From Chlorops oryzae (Eukaryota; Arthropoda; Insecta; Diptera; Chloropidae): a stretch of 64,000 nucleotides of DNA. Both the position numbers and the translations under genes were made by a program. The notes beneath the pieces are model-generated. The model had not been told where the DNA came from. It was given only the letters and a program-made list of their open reading frames with translations, and ran no database searches. Of this stretch, positions 1-10,442 are shown piece after piece (position 1 is the first letter of the stretch; each line of letters begins with the position of its first letter). The stretch spans positions 118,384,421-118,448,420 of the forward strand of contig CM035806.1 in NCBI GenBank assembly GCA_020466095.1, in the 5' to 3' direction.

Positions 1-18
1 TGGAGAAGTTAATCGCTT

Positions 19-581
19 AAGCGAACCCGACACGGTACTGAATTCAGTACTGAACGATATATGTGTATTAGTGAAATAGATGTGTATGCGTCTCACTTAC
101 AACGAGGGAAGCGATTCAGTACGCAAAATCCAAATCGTTTTGATTTTGCGTACTGAATGGCTGAATTCAGTAACGCGTATGCGCGACATACTGAATTCAG
201 TAACTGAATTCATTTGAGAGAAAATTTTACGGCGAGACGACGTGATGGCGGACAACGATGATAAATCATTTATTTTGGAACTCATTCAGATATTTTTATT
301 TCATTCAATAAATTAGTATGAGCAAATTCCTTCCTTTTTTTTTAGCTAATTTTTCATCCAAATCCTTTTTTTGTTTTTTTGTTTTTCGTTTTCCTTTTTT
401 TTTAATGCCACTACAACAGCCGCCAAAATTATTTTGTCCGCGTTTGACATCGTCGTCTGCACTCGTTGAAAACAAGCGACAAATAATGAAGTATACTAAA
501 TTCAGTAACGTGTCGACGCAAACATACTGAACACGTACGTATGAATTCAGTAGGCTATTCAGTACCGTGTCGGGTTCGCTT
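19..581. repeat. Inverted-repeat element with internal GAATTC-centred palindromes
   Basis: The ends form a roughly 25-bp inverted repeat: AAGCGAACCCGACACGG at 19-35 is answered by CCGTGTCGGGTTCGCTT at 565-581. Between them the word TACTGAATTCAGTA and partial copies recur in both orientations (about 36-50, 152-215, 500-560). No protein is encoded, so this looks like a MITE or foldback repeat. A clean target duplication was not found (TTAA on the left, TTTA on the right), so the superfamily is open. Confidence 0.55.
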
Positions 582-831
582 TAGCCTTACACCAGTGCTT
601 GCCAGCGTAATACTCTTTCATACAAAGCTGAGTATTGCAGCTTTGTTGTTTCTTTGTTGTTGTTTCTCGCACACAGCGTCTGTGTTAGCGAGAGAATTCA
701 ATCAGTTTGGCAGCGGCAATGAACGAAGCCTCTTAAGCACACATACATGTGAAGAATGAGAGAAATTGTGCTAGTGGTCGTGCTGGCAAGCACACCCAGA
801 GAAAAAACCACATAAAATCAATAAAAACCAC

Positions 832-1336
832 CCCTGCAAGCATTTGGAAGATGTTTGGAAGAACGTTCGTCCAGAAGATGTTTAGGCGATTCTTCTGGAA
901 GAAGGTTTGTCCAGAAGATGTTTAGGCGATTCTTCTGGAAGAAGGTTAGACGATGTTTTTCATTTCATACCAACAATTCAATAGCAAACACGTGCATCGC
1001 CGAATCATCTTGTGGAAGAATCGCCTAAACATCTTCTAGACGACCGTAATACGAACGTTTGCAGTGGAAATTTCCACTCCAGGTCTAACGTCCAATCTGC
1101 ATGAGAGTGTGAGGGAGATAGATATATGGCACGCGCCATAGCGAATCTTCTCCGCGATTAAAAAAGGGAATCTTCTCCGCGATGAAGAAGCGAATCCTCT
1201 CCGCGAATCGCTTTCGACCGGACAAATTCTCACAGCTATGATCCGAAAGCGATTCTTAAGCAACTGTTGCGGCGAACAAAACGTTCGCGGCCGCGAATCG
1301 CATTCGGATCTTCCGCAACTGAAAATGCTTGCAGGG
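832..1336. mobile_element. MITE with CCC(A/T)GCAA(A/G)CATTT ends, copy 1
   Basis: The element is bounded by CCCTGCAAGCATTT on the left and AAATGCTTGCAGGG on the right. A segment of about 38 bp with the words AGAAGATGTTTAGGCGATTC is tandemly repeated near 870-945, and an inverted copy lies near 1010-1045. That makes the element largely self-complementary. A second member with matching termini is at 29158-30089. No coding capacity is seen. Confidence 0.6.
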
Positions 1337-1533
1337 ACATTGATTCGATGTGAAACGTTAACGAAAGTCTAGTAACGTAGAAAAATTTTGATTCAATATG
1401 GAACACCATTGAATTAAGGTGGCGCAATATCGACGATTTTAATATAGAAACCATATTAAAATGATATTTTTCGGTATTGAATTAATATTAGATTCTACTT
1501 AATTGTGATATGAATTCTTGTAAAAAACCAGGT

Positions 1534-1592
1534 CGGTGGGTTCGATCCCTGCTCCAGCGAGCGTCGATTTTTTTTTTTTTTTTTTTTTTTTG
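1534..1592 (+). other. tRNA T-arm-like motif followed by T run
   Basis: GGTTCGATCCC matches a pol III internal B box and the T-loop of a tRNA. It is followed within 20 bp by an uninterrupted run of over 20 T, which would terminate pol III. No complete tRNA fold can be drawn upstream, so this is a tRNA-derived fragment of the surrounding mobile element and not a gene. Confidence 0.4.
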
Positions 1593-1852
1593 GGAAAAGT
1601 AGATAATTTAACATTTACATTATTTGAAAAACGGAGAAATAAAAGATTTTACCTAAAATTTTATGCTTAAAAAATTAAAAAAAAAGATTCTATAGGAATT
1701 TCTTGAAAGAGCTTATGCGTGACGTTTTGGAAGGCCCGACGAAAGCAACTTGTTTTTATGGTCCACGTCCAAACTTAGTTTCTCTCCTCATAAATTTCAC
1801 TCAAATTTACTTGCCTGTTTTATTCTCCATTTTTCCACAAATTCTTTGGCCT

Positions 1853-1918
1853 GCGGCAGGGTTCGAACTCGGACCTTTCAGATTACAAGTCTAGCACACT
1901 TCAACTACGCCATCGCGA
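1853..1918 (-). pseudogene. tRNA-like segment, possible tRNA-Thr relic
   Basis: Read on the minus strand this stretch has a D-arm-like start, an anticodon-like arm with loop CTTGTAA (central TGT would read Thr codons), and GAGTTCGAACC as T-arm/B box, ending in an acceptor-like GCCGCAGG. Pairing in several stems is poor, so it is more likely a tRNA-derived part of element A than a working tRNA gene. Confidence 0.35.
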
Positions 1919-2306
1919 GATATGATTTCAGCTTGCTAGTTTTATTATATCAATGTAAGTGCAAAACAACTGCTCAATAAGGGGATCTTATCGATTTAAT
2001 GGTGTCATATTTTTCTGTGTGAAGAGTTTTCATATTAACTCAATAACGTTTCTTATTGACTCAATAGGTAGCAAGGTAAATTTCAACGCAATTCACGAGG
2101 TAATATGAAAACAAACTCAAATCAATAGGGTTCAACTTCAAATCAATGTAACCTTAACATACTCCGCGAAATATATGGAAACTACATCAAATCAAAGTTG
2201 AAAATTGTTATCTTAATATGTTTCGGTATTATTTTTCTTCTATATTGAAACATATTGAATTAATATGGCTCGGATTTGATTTTAAGTTGCAGTTTTTCCC
2301 TCAGTG

Positions 2307-3283
2307 CACTGCCTTACACCTTCCAATTGGAGTAGTTGCAAGGAATGACAATTAGCCAAGATCAAGATCAGATCAAGTTCGAAGTGCTTCTCTGCCACAC
2401 AATTCGGCTCTGTCAAATAATGGTGCCAGCGCGATATGTTCAACGTACGATTTTAGTTGAATGTTGTCATAATTTTTGCCTCGAGCGTTCCTTGTTTTTA
2501 CGGTTGCCTCAACAGTTCATTTCAGTTCAGTTAACTTCGGCTTTCAGAAGTTTACTGGCCTTTCCGTTTTGGCAATCACGTTCGAATTTGTTCCTCTAAA
2601 AAAAATTTGTTCGAAAGAAACAATAAAAAAAAAAATGAGGAAAAGATCTGAGCTGGCAACATAAATAGGCCACTTTGAGAGTGTTGTGCAAGATCACAGA
2701 ACGTCAGAGGAGTCCAAGAAAGCGAACAGCAAGATGCAGAAGAAGAGGAAGAAAAATATGAACATCAACAAAATACTTATTTAGTGTCATGACATAAATT
2801 TTCTGACTAAATAATGAATTCCTTTCGTGCGCACAGAAAACAAATATCGAAGAGAGCAAAATGAAACAAAAACTAAGCAAAAAAACATTTCAAGAAAGGC
2901 AAAGAAAAACATCTCCACGTTGAAAAATTATGCATGTGAGCAAGTTATAGGTCTTAATTTGCGGCTAAAAGTTACACGAGAAAGCAGAACTTGATACCAA
3001 GATTTATGATGCAACAAATGTTGTTAAAAGGCGAAGGTTCGAGTGTTTTGTGGGAACGTGCAATTTTTTCCACTTTTCATGTTTGTTGTTTTTTTTTTTT
3101 TTTTCGTCTTTCACGAAGAGTGATTTCGCTGCAATCATTTGGCTCACAGTCCATTTCATGATTTCCGTGTTGATTAGAAGGACTCGTTTAAGTTAAGTTT
3201 CAGTTGCTTGAAGTGATTTATGATTTCTGTCAGAATTACTTGCGAACGGAATATTTCAGTGAGGTAATTTTGTCGCGAGTACC
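2307..3283. other. Intergenic, no gene seen
   Basis: AT-rich sequence with only short accidental reading frames. Purine-rich stretches (about 2700-2760 and 2860-2920) and a T run near 3092 are the only visible structure. Confidence 0.5.
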
Positions 3284-3431
3284 TACACTGAGCTAAAAAT
3301 CGTAGTAAAAATAACAAAAACGTAGTTAATTTAACTACGAACAGCAATGGTTTGGCTCTATTAACGGACGTAGTTAAAATAACCACAAGCGTAGTAAAAA
3401 AGTTTAAACACGAAAGTAGTAGCAAATCCCA

Positions 3432-3480
3432 AGTCGGGGGGTTGGATCCCCGGTCACGCGGGGTATTTTTTTTTTTTTAC
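3432..3480 (+). other. tRNA T-arm-like motif followed by T run, element B
   Basis: A GGTTGGATCCCC core is followed by a T run near 3466-3478. It is the counterpart of the motif at 1534-1592 in element A, at the same relative place, which suggests a shared design of the two elements. Confidence 0.35.
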
Positions 3481-3513
3481 AAATAATAACATAACATTTA
3501 GGTATATAATAAA

Positions 3514-4680
3514 GACTGTCCCAGAAATAACTGTCCTTTTGTTTTTTTTTTATTGCAAAAAACCAATGATGTTTTTTTAAAAATTCTTTCAGTTTATTAT
3601 TAAGTGAACATTACAAAATAAATAAAAATTTTAATTACACTGAACAAAATACACTTAAAAAAAAATTATACACTTTTTGATTAAGGTCCTCCATTAGGTT
3701 TTTTACCGACCTTTCGTTCACCTTAGTGTATGCCCGACGCCATTTATGTCGAAATATTTCGATGTTCTTCGCAGTTTGTTTGGTCTTCTTAAGGTTCCTT
3801 TTCATTAAAGCCCAATATTTTTCGATTGGACGAAGTTCGGGGCAATTCGGAGGATTTGCTTCTCTTGGTACCACAGTGACATTATTGGCTTGGTACCAAT
3901 CCATCGTTCTCTGGGCGTAGTGAGATGTTGCTAGGTCAGGCCAAAATAGTACTGAACCTTGGTGTTGACGTATAAAAGGCAGCAAACGCGGGTCCAGACA
4001 CTCTCTGATGTAAATTTCGGTGTTGATTGTGCGATCCGTCACAAATTCCTTACTTTTAAGGCCACATTTGCAAATGGCCTGGCACACCATGTATTTCTTT
4101 GGAAATTTGGTTTGTTTTTCGGTGGTAAATTTAGAGGATGCTCCACCCCTTCTAACCGCAGTATAATATCCGTGTCCAAGTAACTGCTTGAAATCCGCTT
4201 TGCAATACGTTTCATCGTCCATGATCACGCAATCAAATTTGGGCAGGTAATCGCGATACAGTTTTCGAGCCCTCCTCTTGGCTTCGGCGTCCTTTTCTTC
4301 TGACCTATCAGGTACTTTTTGTACTTTATAGCTCCTTAGGTTGTAAATTTTTTTAATCCGTTGAACACTTGACTTCGATGTTCCCGCTTTTGCTGCCATA
4401 TCACGAACCGAAGTACCTGGATTCTGAGTAAACAGCCGCTTAACGTTCTGGGCCACAGTTGTGTGGTGTTTGGATTTTCCAGGTGTTTGTAAATAATTGC
4501 TTTCCGCTTTTCTTCTTGTTGAGACGACATCTTTTCAGTAGCTCTTTCATTTTACGAATGAGTATTTTTTTTAATCTGCAATATTTATACTTTATTTAGG
4601 TACCAAATATATTGCTATAGAGCTAACACTTTTTTTATAAATAGCCTAAAAACAAAAGGACAGTTATTTCTGGGACAGTC
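3514..4680 (-). mobile_element. ITmD37E-type Tc1/mariner element
   Basis: Perfect terminal inverted repeats of about 28 bp start GACTGTCCCAGAAATAAC (3514) and end with the reverse complement at 4680. They enclose one transposase gene on the minus strand. The total of about 1.17 kb is normal for the superfamily. TA-rich flanks make the exact target duplication ambiguous. The very good repeats and long open frame suggest recent activity. Confidence 0.8.
3635..4530 (-). pseudogene. DD37E mariner-like transposase, one frameshift
   Basis: This is the cut-and-paste transposase of the surrounding element. A helix-turn-helix-like N-terminus (SVRDMAAKAGTSKSSVQRI) is followed by the catalytic core: DDET for the first Asp, FWPDLATSHYA for the second, and CPELRPIEKYWA for the Glu. 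Thirty-seven residues separate the second Asp from the Glu, which places it in the ITmD37E group. The best start is the ATG at 4528-4530, because it opens a longer N-terminus. A one-base shift near 4457-4470 then moves to the frame that runs from 4456 to the stop at 3635. Apart from that break it reads through with no stop. Confidence 0.8.
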
Positions 4681-5243
4681 GTTATATAAAAACCTTACAG
4701 GAATAAAAAGCTTTAAAAATAACATTTTATGGAAAAAAATACATTTTACGGCTGAGCTGGTAAGCCAGATTTTTTATTCTAGCTGTCCTTTTTTCCCTTA
4801 ATGTTTTTCCACTTACAGTACACTCGGGATAACGTCAACTACACGATTTTTTAGTATAAACAAAAACAAACCAATAATCTGATTCAAACAAATGTTTATG
4901 TATTTGTAAAAATTGAAAAAATATTTTATATGAGTTTTTTAGAGCTCATTGTATACGCGCAACATCAAAACTTTCGAAACACAACTGAACAAAGAGAGCA
5001 AAAACTACATTGTTCGCACAAAAGGAAGTTCCCGAAATTCTGAGAATTGGTATTCTATACGTAATTCCAGCTAAAATTTTCTATTACGCAGAGTTTACCT
5101 TTTAGAGCTTTTAGGTTTTGTTGACGTTTTAGAATAGTCAATGTAAATAAAAAGGTGTTGACGTTTTGGGGTGTTGACGGAATAGGGGGTTGACGTTATA
5201 CCGAGTGTACTGTACTTGAAAAATTCCCATTTTTCACACATTT

Positions 5244-5322
5244 CATCCGCCTGCTGTAGGATTTGAACCCGAGCCCTTCGGATTGCTGAGTGAATACGCT
5301 ACCTGTACGCCACGGAGAAATC
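5244..5322 (-). pseudogene. tRNA-like segment in element B
   Basis: The minus strand reads TCCGTGGCGTACAGGTAGCG as an A-box-like D arm, then GGGTTCAAATCC as T arm/B box, then an acceptor-like end. The anticodon arm does not fold cleanly. It occupies the same place as the tRNA-like stretch at 1853-1918 in element A. A tRNA-derived mobile module is likelier than a functional tRNA gene. Confidence 0.35.
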
Positions 5323-6529
5323 GCGAGGACTAAATATGCTATTTAAACTCAAATTTTTTGATAAAAGTTTTTTAAATACGTGTGTAGCGAAATTTGCTCC
5401 TAAAGAATACGCATGACAGTTAAAGTCAAGTTTAAATACGTCCGTAGTACAGTTTTGCTGTAAAATAACTACGGTCGTAGTATACCACGAATCGTTGTTA
5501 ATTACACAATCGTAGTTTTCGCTCAGTGTACGAGAAACCGAAAATGTCTCTAATTGCTTTGATTTTTGAGTAGTAGCACTAACCAAATAATATATAGATG
5601 TTCCATTTCATACAACGAAATTTAGCCCTGCAAAACTATGCCAATAGCTCCCATCCAACTTGAACGTAACTCACAACCGCTTTCAAAACGCTTTTTTAGG
5701 TTGGCATGTGGTTGTTCAAACAAGAAATTTTGTTTGACGCAAACTTTGGTTCGTTTTGGCTTTGTCAATGACGGGACTTGTAAATCGGTATACATGCATA
5801 TATTTCTTGGAGGTTGTGTGTATGTCTAGCGTTTTCAAATCAGTAAAGTCGAGAAAATTTATATTTTCTGATTCTCTTGTTCGGTTTCGTATATGCGTGA
5901 TGAGTGTAGCAAACGAGCCGAAGTGCTTTATACGATGGCGTGCTTCTCTTCGAGTAGCGCACATTTTTTACATTTTCTTAGATGGGTAAAACGACAAATT
6001 TGTATAGGTCTATCCGAACTCTATGCGCCTTAAGCATAAATATATTTCATTACGTTCAATTTGGTTTTAATCATCATTAAAATATACAATTTATCTTAAA
6101 ACCACTTCTTTAAAGTGGTTGAAAGGGTTTGAAATGAACTCAAGTCGTTGTGATATCATGCACACACTCTACGCACAAACGTGCGTCGGTTTGTTTTGAA
6201 AAATAAGCGTGCGTAGCTTAACTTGTAAGTTGGTGGTAAGTGCCACCTCACCTGATATGTATTTCGATTTTATAAAAAAATAAATTATGCGTAAAAGGAT
6301 GTAGGCTTATAACAAAAGTAGCTGAGTGTTAATTTTATTTTGCTGGATCGCATGGAGGTAGGGAATCTTCAAAAGATCCGGCTTCTCCAGGTTCAGCCGC
6401 ATGCCCGATTCACTGCCCATTCTTATGACAGTGCCTACGTACTAAACCCTACCCCCTTCAGCTCTTTATCCATTCTTCCCACAGAAAAGAGCTCACTATT
6501 TCTTCGTGGGGCTGGTGGCACTCTTACGA

Positions 6530-6805
6530 AAACAAATGGAAAAATTGGAAAATTTTTGAAGAGTATTGAATTTCTGAAAACATTACAACCAATTAATGCA
6601 CCCTCATTGCATCTCAGGACTCAAAAATGAACTGCAAGCTGTTATAGCCTTGTCCGGAGAGCTCTTGGAATTGCCTGAGGTCACTTTTGTTATGCCAGGC
6701 CGATTCATTCAGGATTGCATCGTAAACCTATTTGCAGCTTTAAGGGGGGAAATACAATTAAAAGGCCTAAAATGTGGCCTATGTTTGGGAGTGGATTGCA
6801 TGTAG
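6530..6805 (+). pseudogene. P-element-superfamily transposase fragment (middle part)
   Basis: Two overlapping frames (6340-6630 and 6596-6805) give a frameshifted stretch ending in GRFIQDCIVNLFAALRGE. This resembles the conserved P/THAP9-type motif in which 'tgRlnQDclENfFs.iR' precedes a Gly-rich turn. The preceding leucine-rich helix region also fits that family. The frame is broken by the shift and by a stop after 6805. The family assignment is from memory of the motif and needs a profile search. Confidence 0.5.
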
Positions 6806-7639
6806 GGAATTAAATGAATCTTAGCGATTCTTTTTGCATGTTATTAGGAAATTATTGGGCAATGAAAATCAGTCAAGTTTTTCGAAAAATATTGTAATTA
6901 AGCCCATTAATGATCAATAATGTGGAGTTGTGTTTTGAGGGATGAACTTTGCGCCGTGCAGTCTCCAGGCCCAGGATCACGTCTAAAACAAAAAACAGCA
7001 ACTGGGCATTAAACTTAGAGGTACAGCGCACAACATGAATTATTTCATATGTAAAAAAATGGTTTTTCCATGAAAAAATGTGAAGTTGAAAAATTTTTTT
7101 TCAAAAAACACACTTTTTTTTCGACTTTGTTCGTAAAAAAAACATGTTATAACAAACAAATATGAAAAATCCTTTCATTCATGTTGTGGAGAATTTCATT
7201 TCAAACATAAAGCAAAAAACCGCATACGATTAAAATGAAATCTCTGACCTGTACATTGCACGGCGACTTTGAAAACACGACTTTTCAGTAGAAGCGTTTA
7301 AAGTTTACCTTTGTGAAAAAGGCTATTTGACACGCACTCACTAAATTGCGTATTACTTTGAAAATAAATACCGGACGGCTTTATGCTTTTAAAGGCTTAT
7401 TCCCAGACATATTTAGAGTACATTAAGACAAAAAAAATTTTTTCGAAAAAAATAAATTATTAATTGTATTGCCCCCCTTAAGGTCAAAGCTCGGCAACAA
7501 CTCCAACCCATCGGCCAGAGAAGTTCAATATTTATTATTTAACAGCAAGATTGATGTCGATGAGAACAGTGCGACAGAACTATGTGAAAAACAAAAATTG
7601 CGACGAAGAGGAATGAGAAGAAATTGATCTAGATTGGAA

Positions 7640-8060
7640 TATAACTGACTTCAAAAGTGGAAAATCGCAAGAAGCGGCCTGCACTATGGAATATTTAACA
7701 GCGTCCACAATAGATGAAAATGATGAAAGCCACATTCAAAACTTTGCAAAGAGTTCCGCTGAGAATTTTTTTTGCTAAAAAATTACCTGGATGGATATAT
7801 GCTTCTCCAAAATCCAAGTGAAGAGTTTTTTAAAGTATGCCAAAAACATTTTAAAGTTTTTCAAAAGGAATTCGACAAAAACTGTTGGAGAATAGGAATA
7901 TTAAAATTAATAAAGGCAAAATGCGTAGCCGAAACCAAAGATTGGTTTGCAGAAAATAATGCTTGCTTAGAGCACCGCCTAATCATATAATATAAGAAGT
8001 GCTGCTTAAAGTATTGAAACGAAAGCACTGTCACTGGCTTATGCAAAAAAAATATTTAGA
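7640..8060 (+). pseudogene. P-element-superfamily transposase C-terminal fragment
   Basis: A broken frame (open from 7772 to 7990) contains LQNPSEEFFKVCQKHFKVF and, further on, NNACLEHRLIIY. The spacing of 'PS..FF' and a Cys..His pair followed by basic helices matches the C-terminal end of P-like transposases. An in-frame stop just before 7772 separates it from an acidic stretch (about 7600-7770). It lies downstream of the fragment at 6530-6805 in the same orientation, so both probably derive from one gene. Confidence 0.4.
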
Positions 8061-9235
8061 AAAAAAAGAAAATTCTCTTTACGAGCCTGCTACGAAAAAA
8101 CTTCACATACTAAAAAGTAAATAGAACCGAACACTGTAGGTGGTGCATCAGCATTTGTGAAAGAAGACAAGAGTGCCACCAGCCCCACGAAGAAATAGTG
8201 AGCGCAATTCTGTGGGGAGAATGGTTGAAGGGCTGAAGGGGGTAGGGTTTAGTACGTAGGCCATGTCATAAGAATGGGCAGTGAATCGGGCATGCGGCTG
8301 AACCTGGAGAAGCCGGATCTTTTGAAGATTCCCTACCTCCATGCGATCCAGCAAAATAAAATTAACACTCAGCTACTTTTGTTATAAGCCTACATCCTTT
8401 TACGCATAATTTATTTTTTTATAAAATCGAAATACATATCAGGTGAGGTGGCACTTACCACCAACTTACAAGTTAAGCTACGCACGCTTATTTTTCAAAA
8501 CAAACCGACGCACGTTTGTGCGTAGAGTGTGTGCATGATATCACAACGACTTGAGTTCATTTCAAACCCTTTCAACCACTTTAAAGAAGTGGTTTTAAGA
8601 TAAATTGTATATTTTAATGATGATTAAAACCAAATTGAACGTAATGAAATATTTTACGCTAAACGGTTTTTAGACAAAAAATACATTCAATTTTATTAAA
8701 ATATTCGAAAAATTAAACTATAGATATTTTATTATAAAAACATAAAATTTTATCCTTAAAGAACAAAACTCATGACCGATATATCGTTTTATGCTTAAGG
8801 CGCATAGAGTTCGGATAGACCTATACAAATTTGTCGTTTTACCCATCTAAGAAAATGTAAAAAATGTGCGCTACTCGAAGAGAAGCACGCCATCGTATAA
8901 AGCACTTCGGCTCGTTTGCTACACTCATCACGCATATACGAAACCGAACAAGAGAATCAGAAAATATAAATTTTCTCGACTTTACTGATTTGAAAATGCT
9001 AGACATACACACAACCTCCCAAAAATATATGCATGCATACCGATTTAGAGGTCCCGTCATTGACAAAGCCAAAACGAACCAAAGGTTGCTTCAAACACAA
9101 TTTCTTGTTTGAACAACCACATGCCAACCTTAAAAAGCGGTTTGAAAGCGGTTGTGAGTTACGTTCAAGTTGGATGGGAGCTATTGGCATAGTTTTGCAG
9201 GGCTACATTTCGTTGTATGAAATGGAACATCTAAG

Positions 9236-9675
9236 TATGGGCCAAAATTCTTTTTAATGTCTTAACTTCTGTCCCTGTCAATGAAATTCAGTGTTTCTGA
9301 AGGAGCAAACCAAATTAATAAAAATTTAGTTTTAACAAAAAAATTATGAATAACGAAATAAAATACTCTAGTCGAATTGAAAAAAATCAATTATTACCAA
9401 AACTCAATTTTTTTCCTTCGCAAATTACGGTAACATTGTTGTGTTATCTTGTCTTGTCTTGCCAAAAAAGACAACAATGTTACTGTAATTTGCGAGTAAA
9501 CAATATGGAAGTTTGGTAATATTCGATTTTTTCCAATTGAACTAGAGTATTTTATTTCGTTATTAATAAATTTTTTGGTAAAATTTATTTGTTATTAATT
9601 TGATTTGCTCTTTTACGAACACTGAATTTCGTTGACAGCGACAGAAATTTAGGCATTAAAAAGAATTTTGGCCCC
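9236..9675. mobile_element. Palindromic MITE nested in the right arm
   Basis: The whole 440-bp unit is close to self-complementary. It starts GGGCCAAAATTCTTTTTAAT and ends with the reverse complement, and its centre lies near 9450-9465 (ACATTGTTGTG..CAACAATGT). The uninterrupted sequence is preserved in the left arm of the host element. Comparison suggests an 8-bp target duplication (CTAAGTAT on the left, CTATATAT on the right, two differences), which would suit a hAT-like origin. Confidence 0.65.
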
Positions 9676-9702
9676 TATATATTATTTGGTTAGTGGTAGT
9701 AG

Positions 9703-10442
9703 TGAGGGCTGGCTGGTAGCTTACCCGATAATCCAATGGCCGGCCGGCCGTTGAAAACGGTGAAAAACTGGATTAGTGCCGCTTTCGATTAGTTTTGACC
9801 TTATAGTTCGGCTCTACTTGCACTCTCAATATTAGAGGTCTTAAATCTCATTAGCCTCGAATGGTGGCAACAATTATGTGTTGGTCTTATGGTATTGAAT
9901 TGCCTTTTTGCATTAAGCCACTTCACACCTTCCAACACCCATGGGACATGGCAATCGCATACAAGCTCTTAATTAAAGCGGTTAACTTCAGTGGAAAAGC
10001 AACACAAGTCGTCAGTCCACGAATTTATGGCGTACTGCGGTCTAAACTGGGCCTCATGTCGCTCAGCGTAGCATGCCTGATTAATCCGATTTGCGGCGAA
10101 TGTTAATGTCTGATCTTACACTTTCCAAACTGCAACTGCAGTTTAAACTGTTTGTGTGTCCCGATAAGATCGACGCCTCAACTCTTCCAAATGAAAGAAA
10201 AGCGTGTCGCATCATTTACCTTTCCAGCCGTCGTCTCCACCCGTTTATGTCCATTTGACAGAAAGTACTTTCAACAGTGAAAAAAAAATTTTTCAAAACT
10301 CAAAAAATTTAAGATTGTTTTATAAAGCAGCTCGCCACTTGCGCTGGAATTCCCTTTTTTTGGGTGGGGGAAGGGAGATTCAAAAGAAAATTGCAATAAT
10401 GAAATTCCAAATAATGTGTTTATTTTTCTTCTCTCCTTGCAG
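9703..10442. other. Upstream intron or flank of the slow gene
   Basis: No convincing exon is seen. The final 25 bp form a pyrimidine-rich tract and AG, the acceptor of the exon that starts at 10443. A reading frame at 9861-10106 has no signal-peptide or domain character and no suitable donor, so it was not accepted as an upstream exon. Confidence 0.45.

Larger units (their letters stand above)
793..2306. mobile_element. Non-autonomous element with CAC..GAG termini and tRNA-like segments (element A)
   Basis: The left terminus (CACCCAGAGAAAAA, 793) resembles the reverse complement of the right one (TTTTTCCCTCAGTG, ending 2306). Inside lie a pol III B-box-like GGTTCGATCCC followed by a long T run (about 1534-1590) and, nearer the right end on the minus strand, a tRNA-like stretch (about 1855-1915). 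This end plus tRNA-like layout recurs in the element at 3286-5528. No transposase is visible. A smaller MITE (832-1336) sits inside. The terminal match is imperfect and the flanks give only a doubtful 2-bp duplication, so the boundaries are tentative. Confidence 0.4.
3286..5528. mobile_element. Non-autonomous TA-inserting element with CACTGAGC ends (element B), carrying a mariner-like element
   Basis: CACTGAGCTAAAAATCGTAGT at the left is matched by the reverse complement of AATCGTAGTTTTCGCTCAGTG at the right, and both are flanked by TA (3284-3285, 5529-5530). That is the target choice of Tc1/mariner-type elements. Like element A, it has a B-box-like GGTTGGATCCC followed by a T run near the left end (3439-3480) and a minus-strand tRNA-like stretch near the right end (about 5245-5322). 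The DD37E element at 3514-4680 is a later insertion. Confidence 0.55.
5577..9695. mobile_element. P-superfamily-like element with ~1-kb terminal inverted repeats
   Basis: The left arm (5577-6525) is repeated in inverse orientation on the right (8169-9231, resuming at 9676-9695 after a nested MITE). The outermost bases are CACTAACCAAAT and its complement, and both are followed outward by GTAGTAG (5570-5576 and 9696-9702), a 7-bp direct duplication. The right arm has about 135 bp (near 8652-8786) that the left arm lacks. The middle (6526-8168) holds two broken pieces of a transposase. The arms are nearly identical, so the inverted duplication is fairly recent or has been kept alike by gene conversion. 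Confidence 0.7.

Noticed and set aside
1853..1918. Functional tRNA-Thr gene
   Set aside because: Stem pairing is poor and the sequence sits inside a mobile element; kept only as a tRNA-like relic.
5716..5989. 82- and 77-residue overlapping frames, repeated at 8839-9112
   Set aside because: They lie in the inverted arms of the P-like element; both orientations are open by chance and no domain is seen.
9861..10106. Candidate upstream exon of slow
   Set aside because: No signal peptide, no EMI-related sequence and no donor in the phase required by the exon at 10443.
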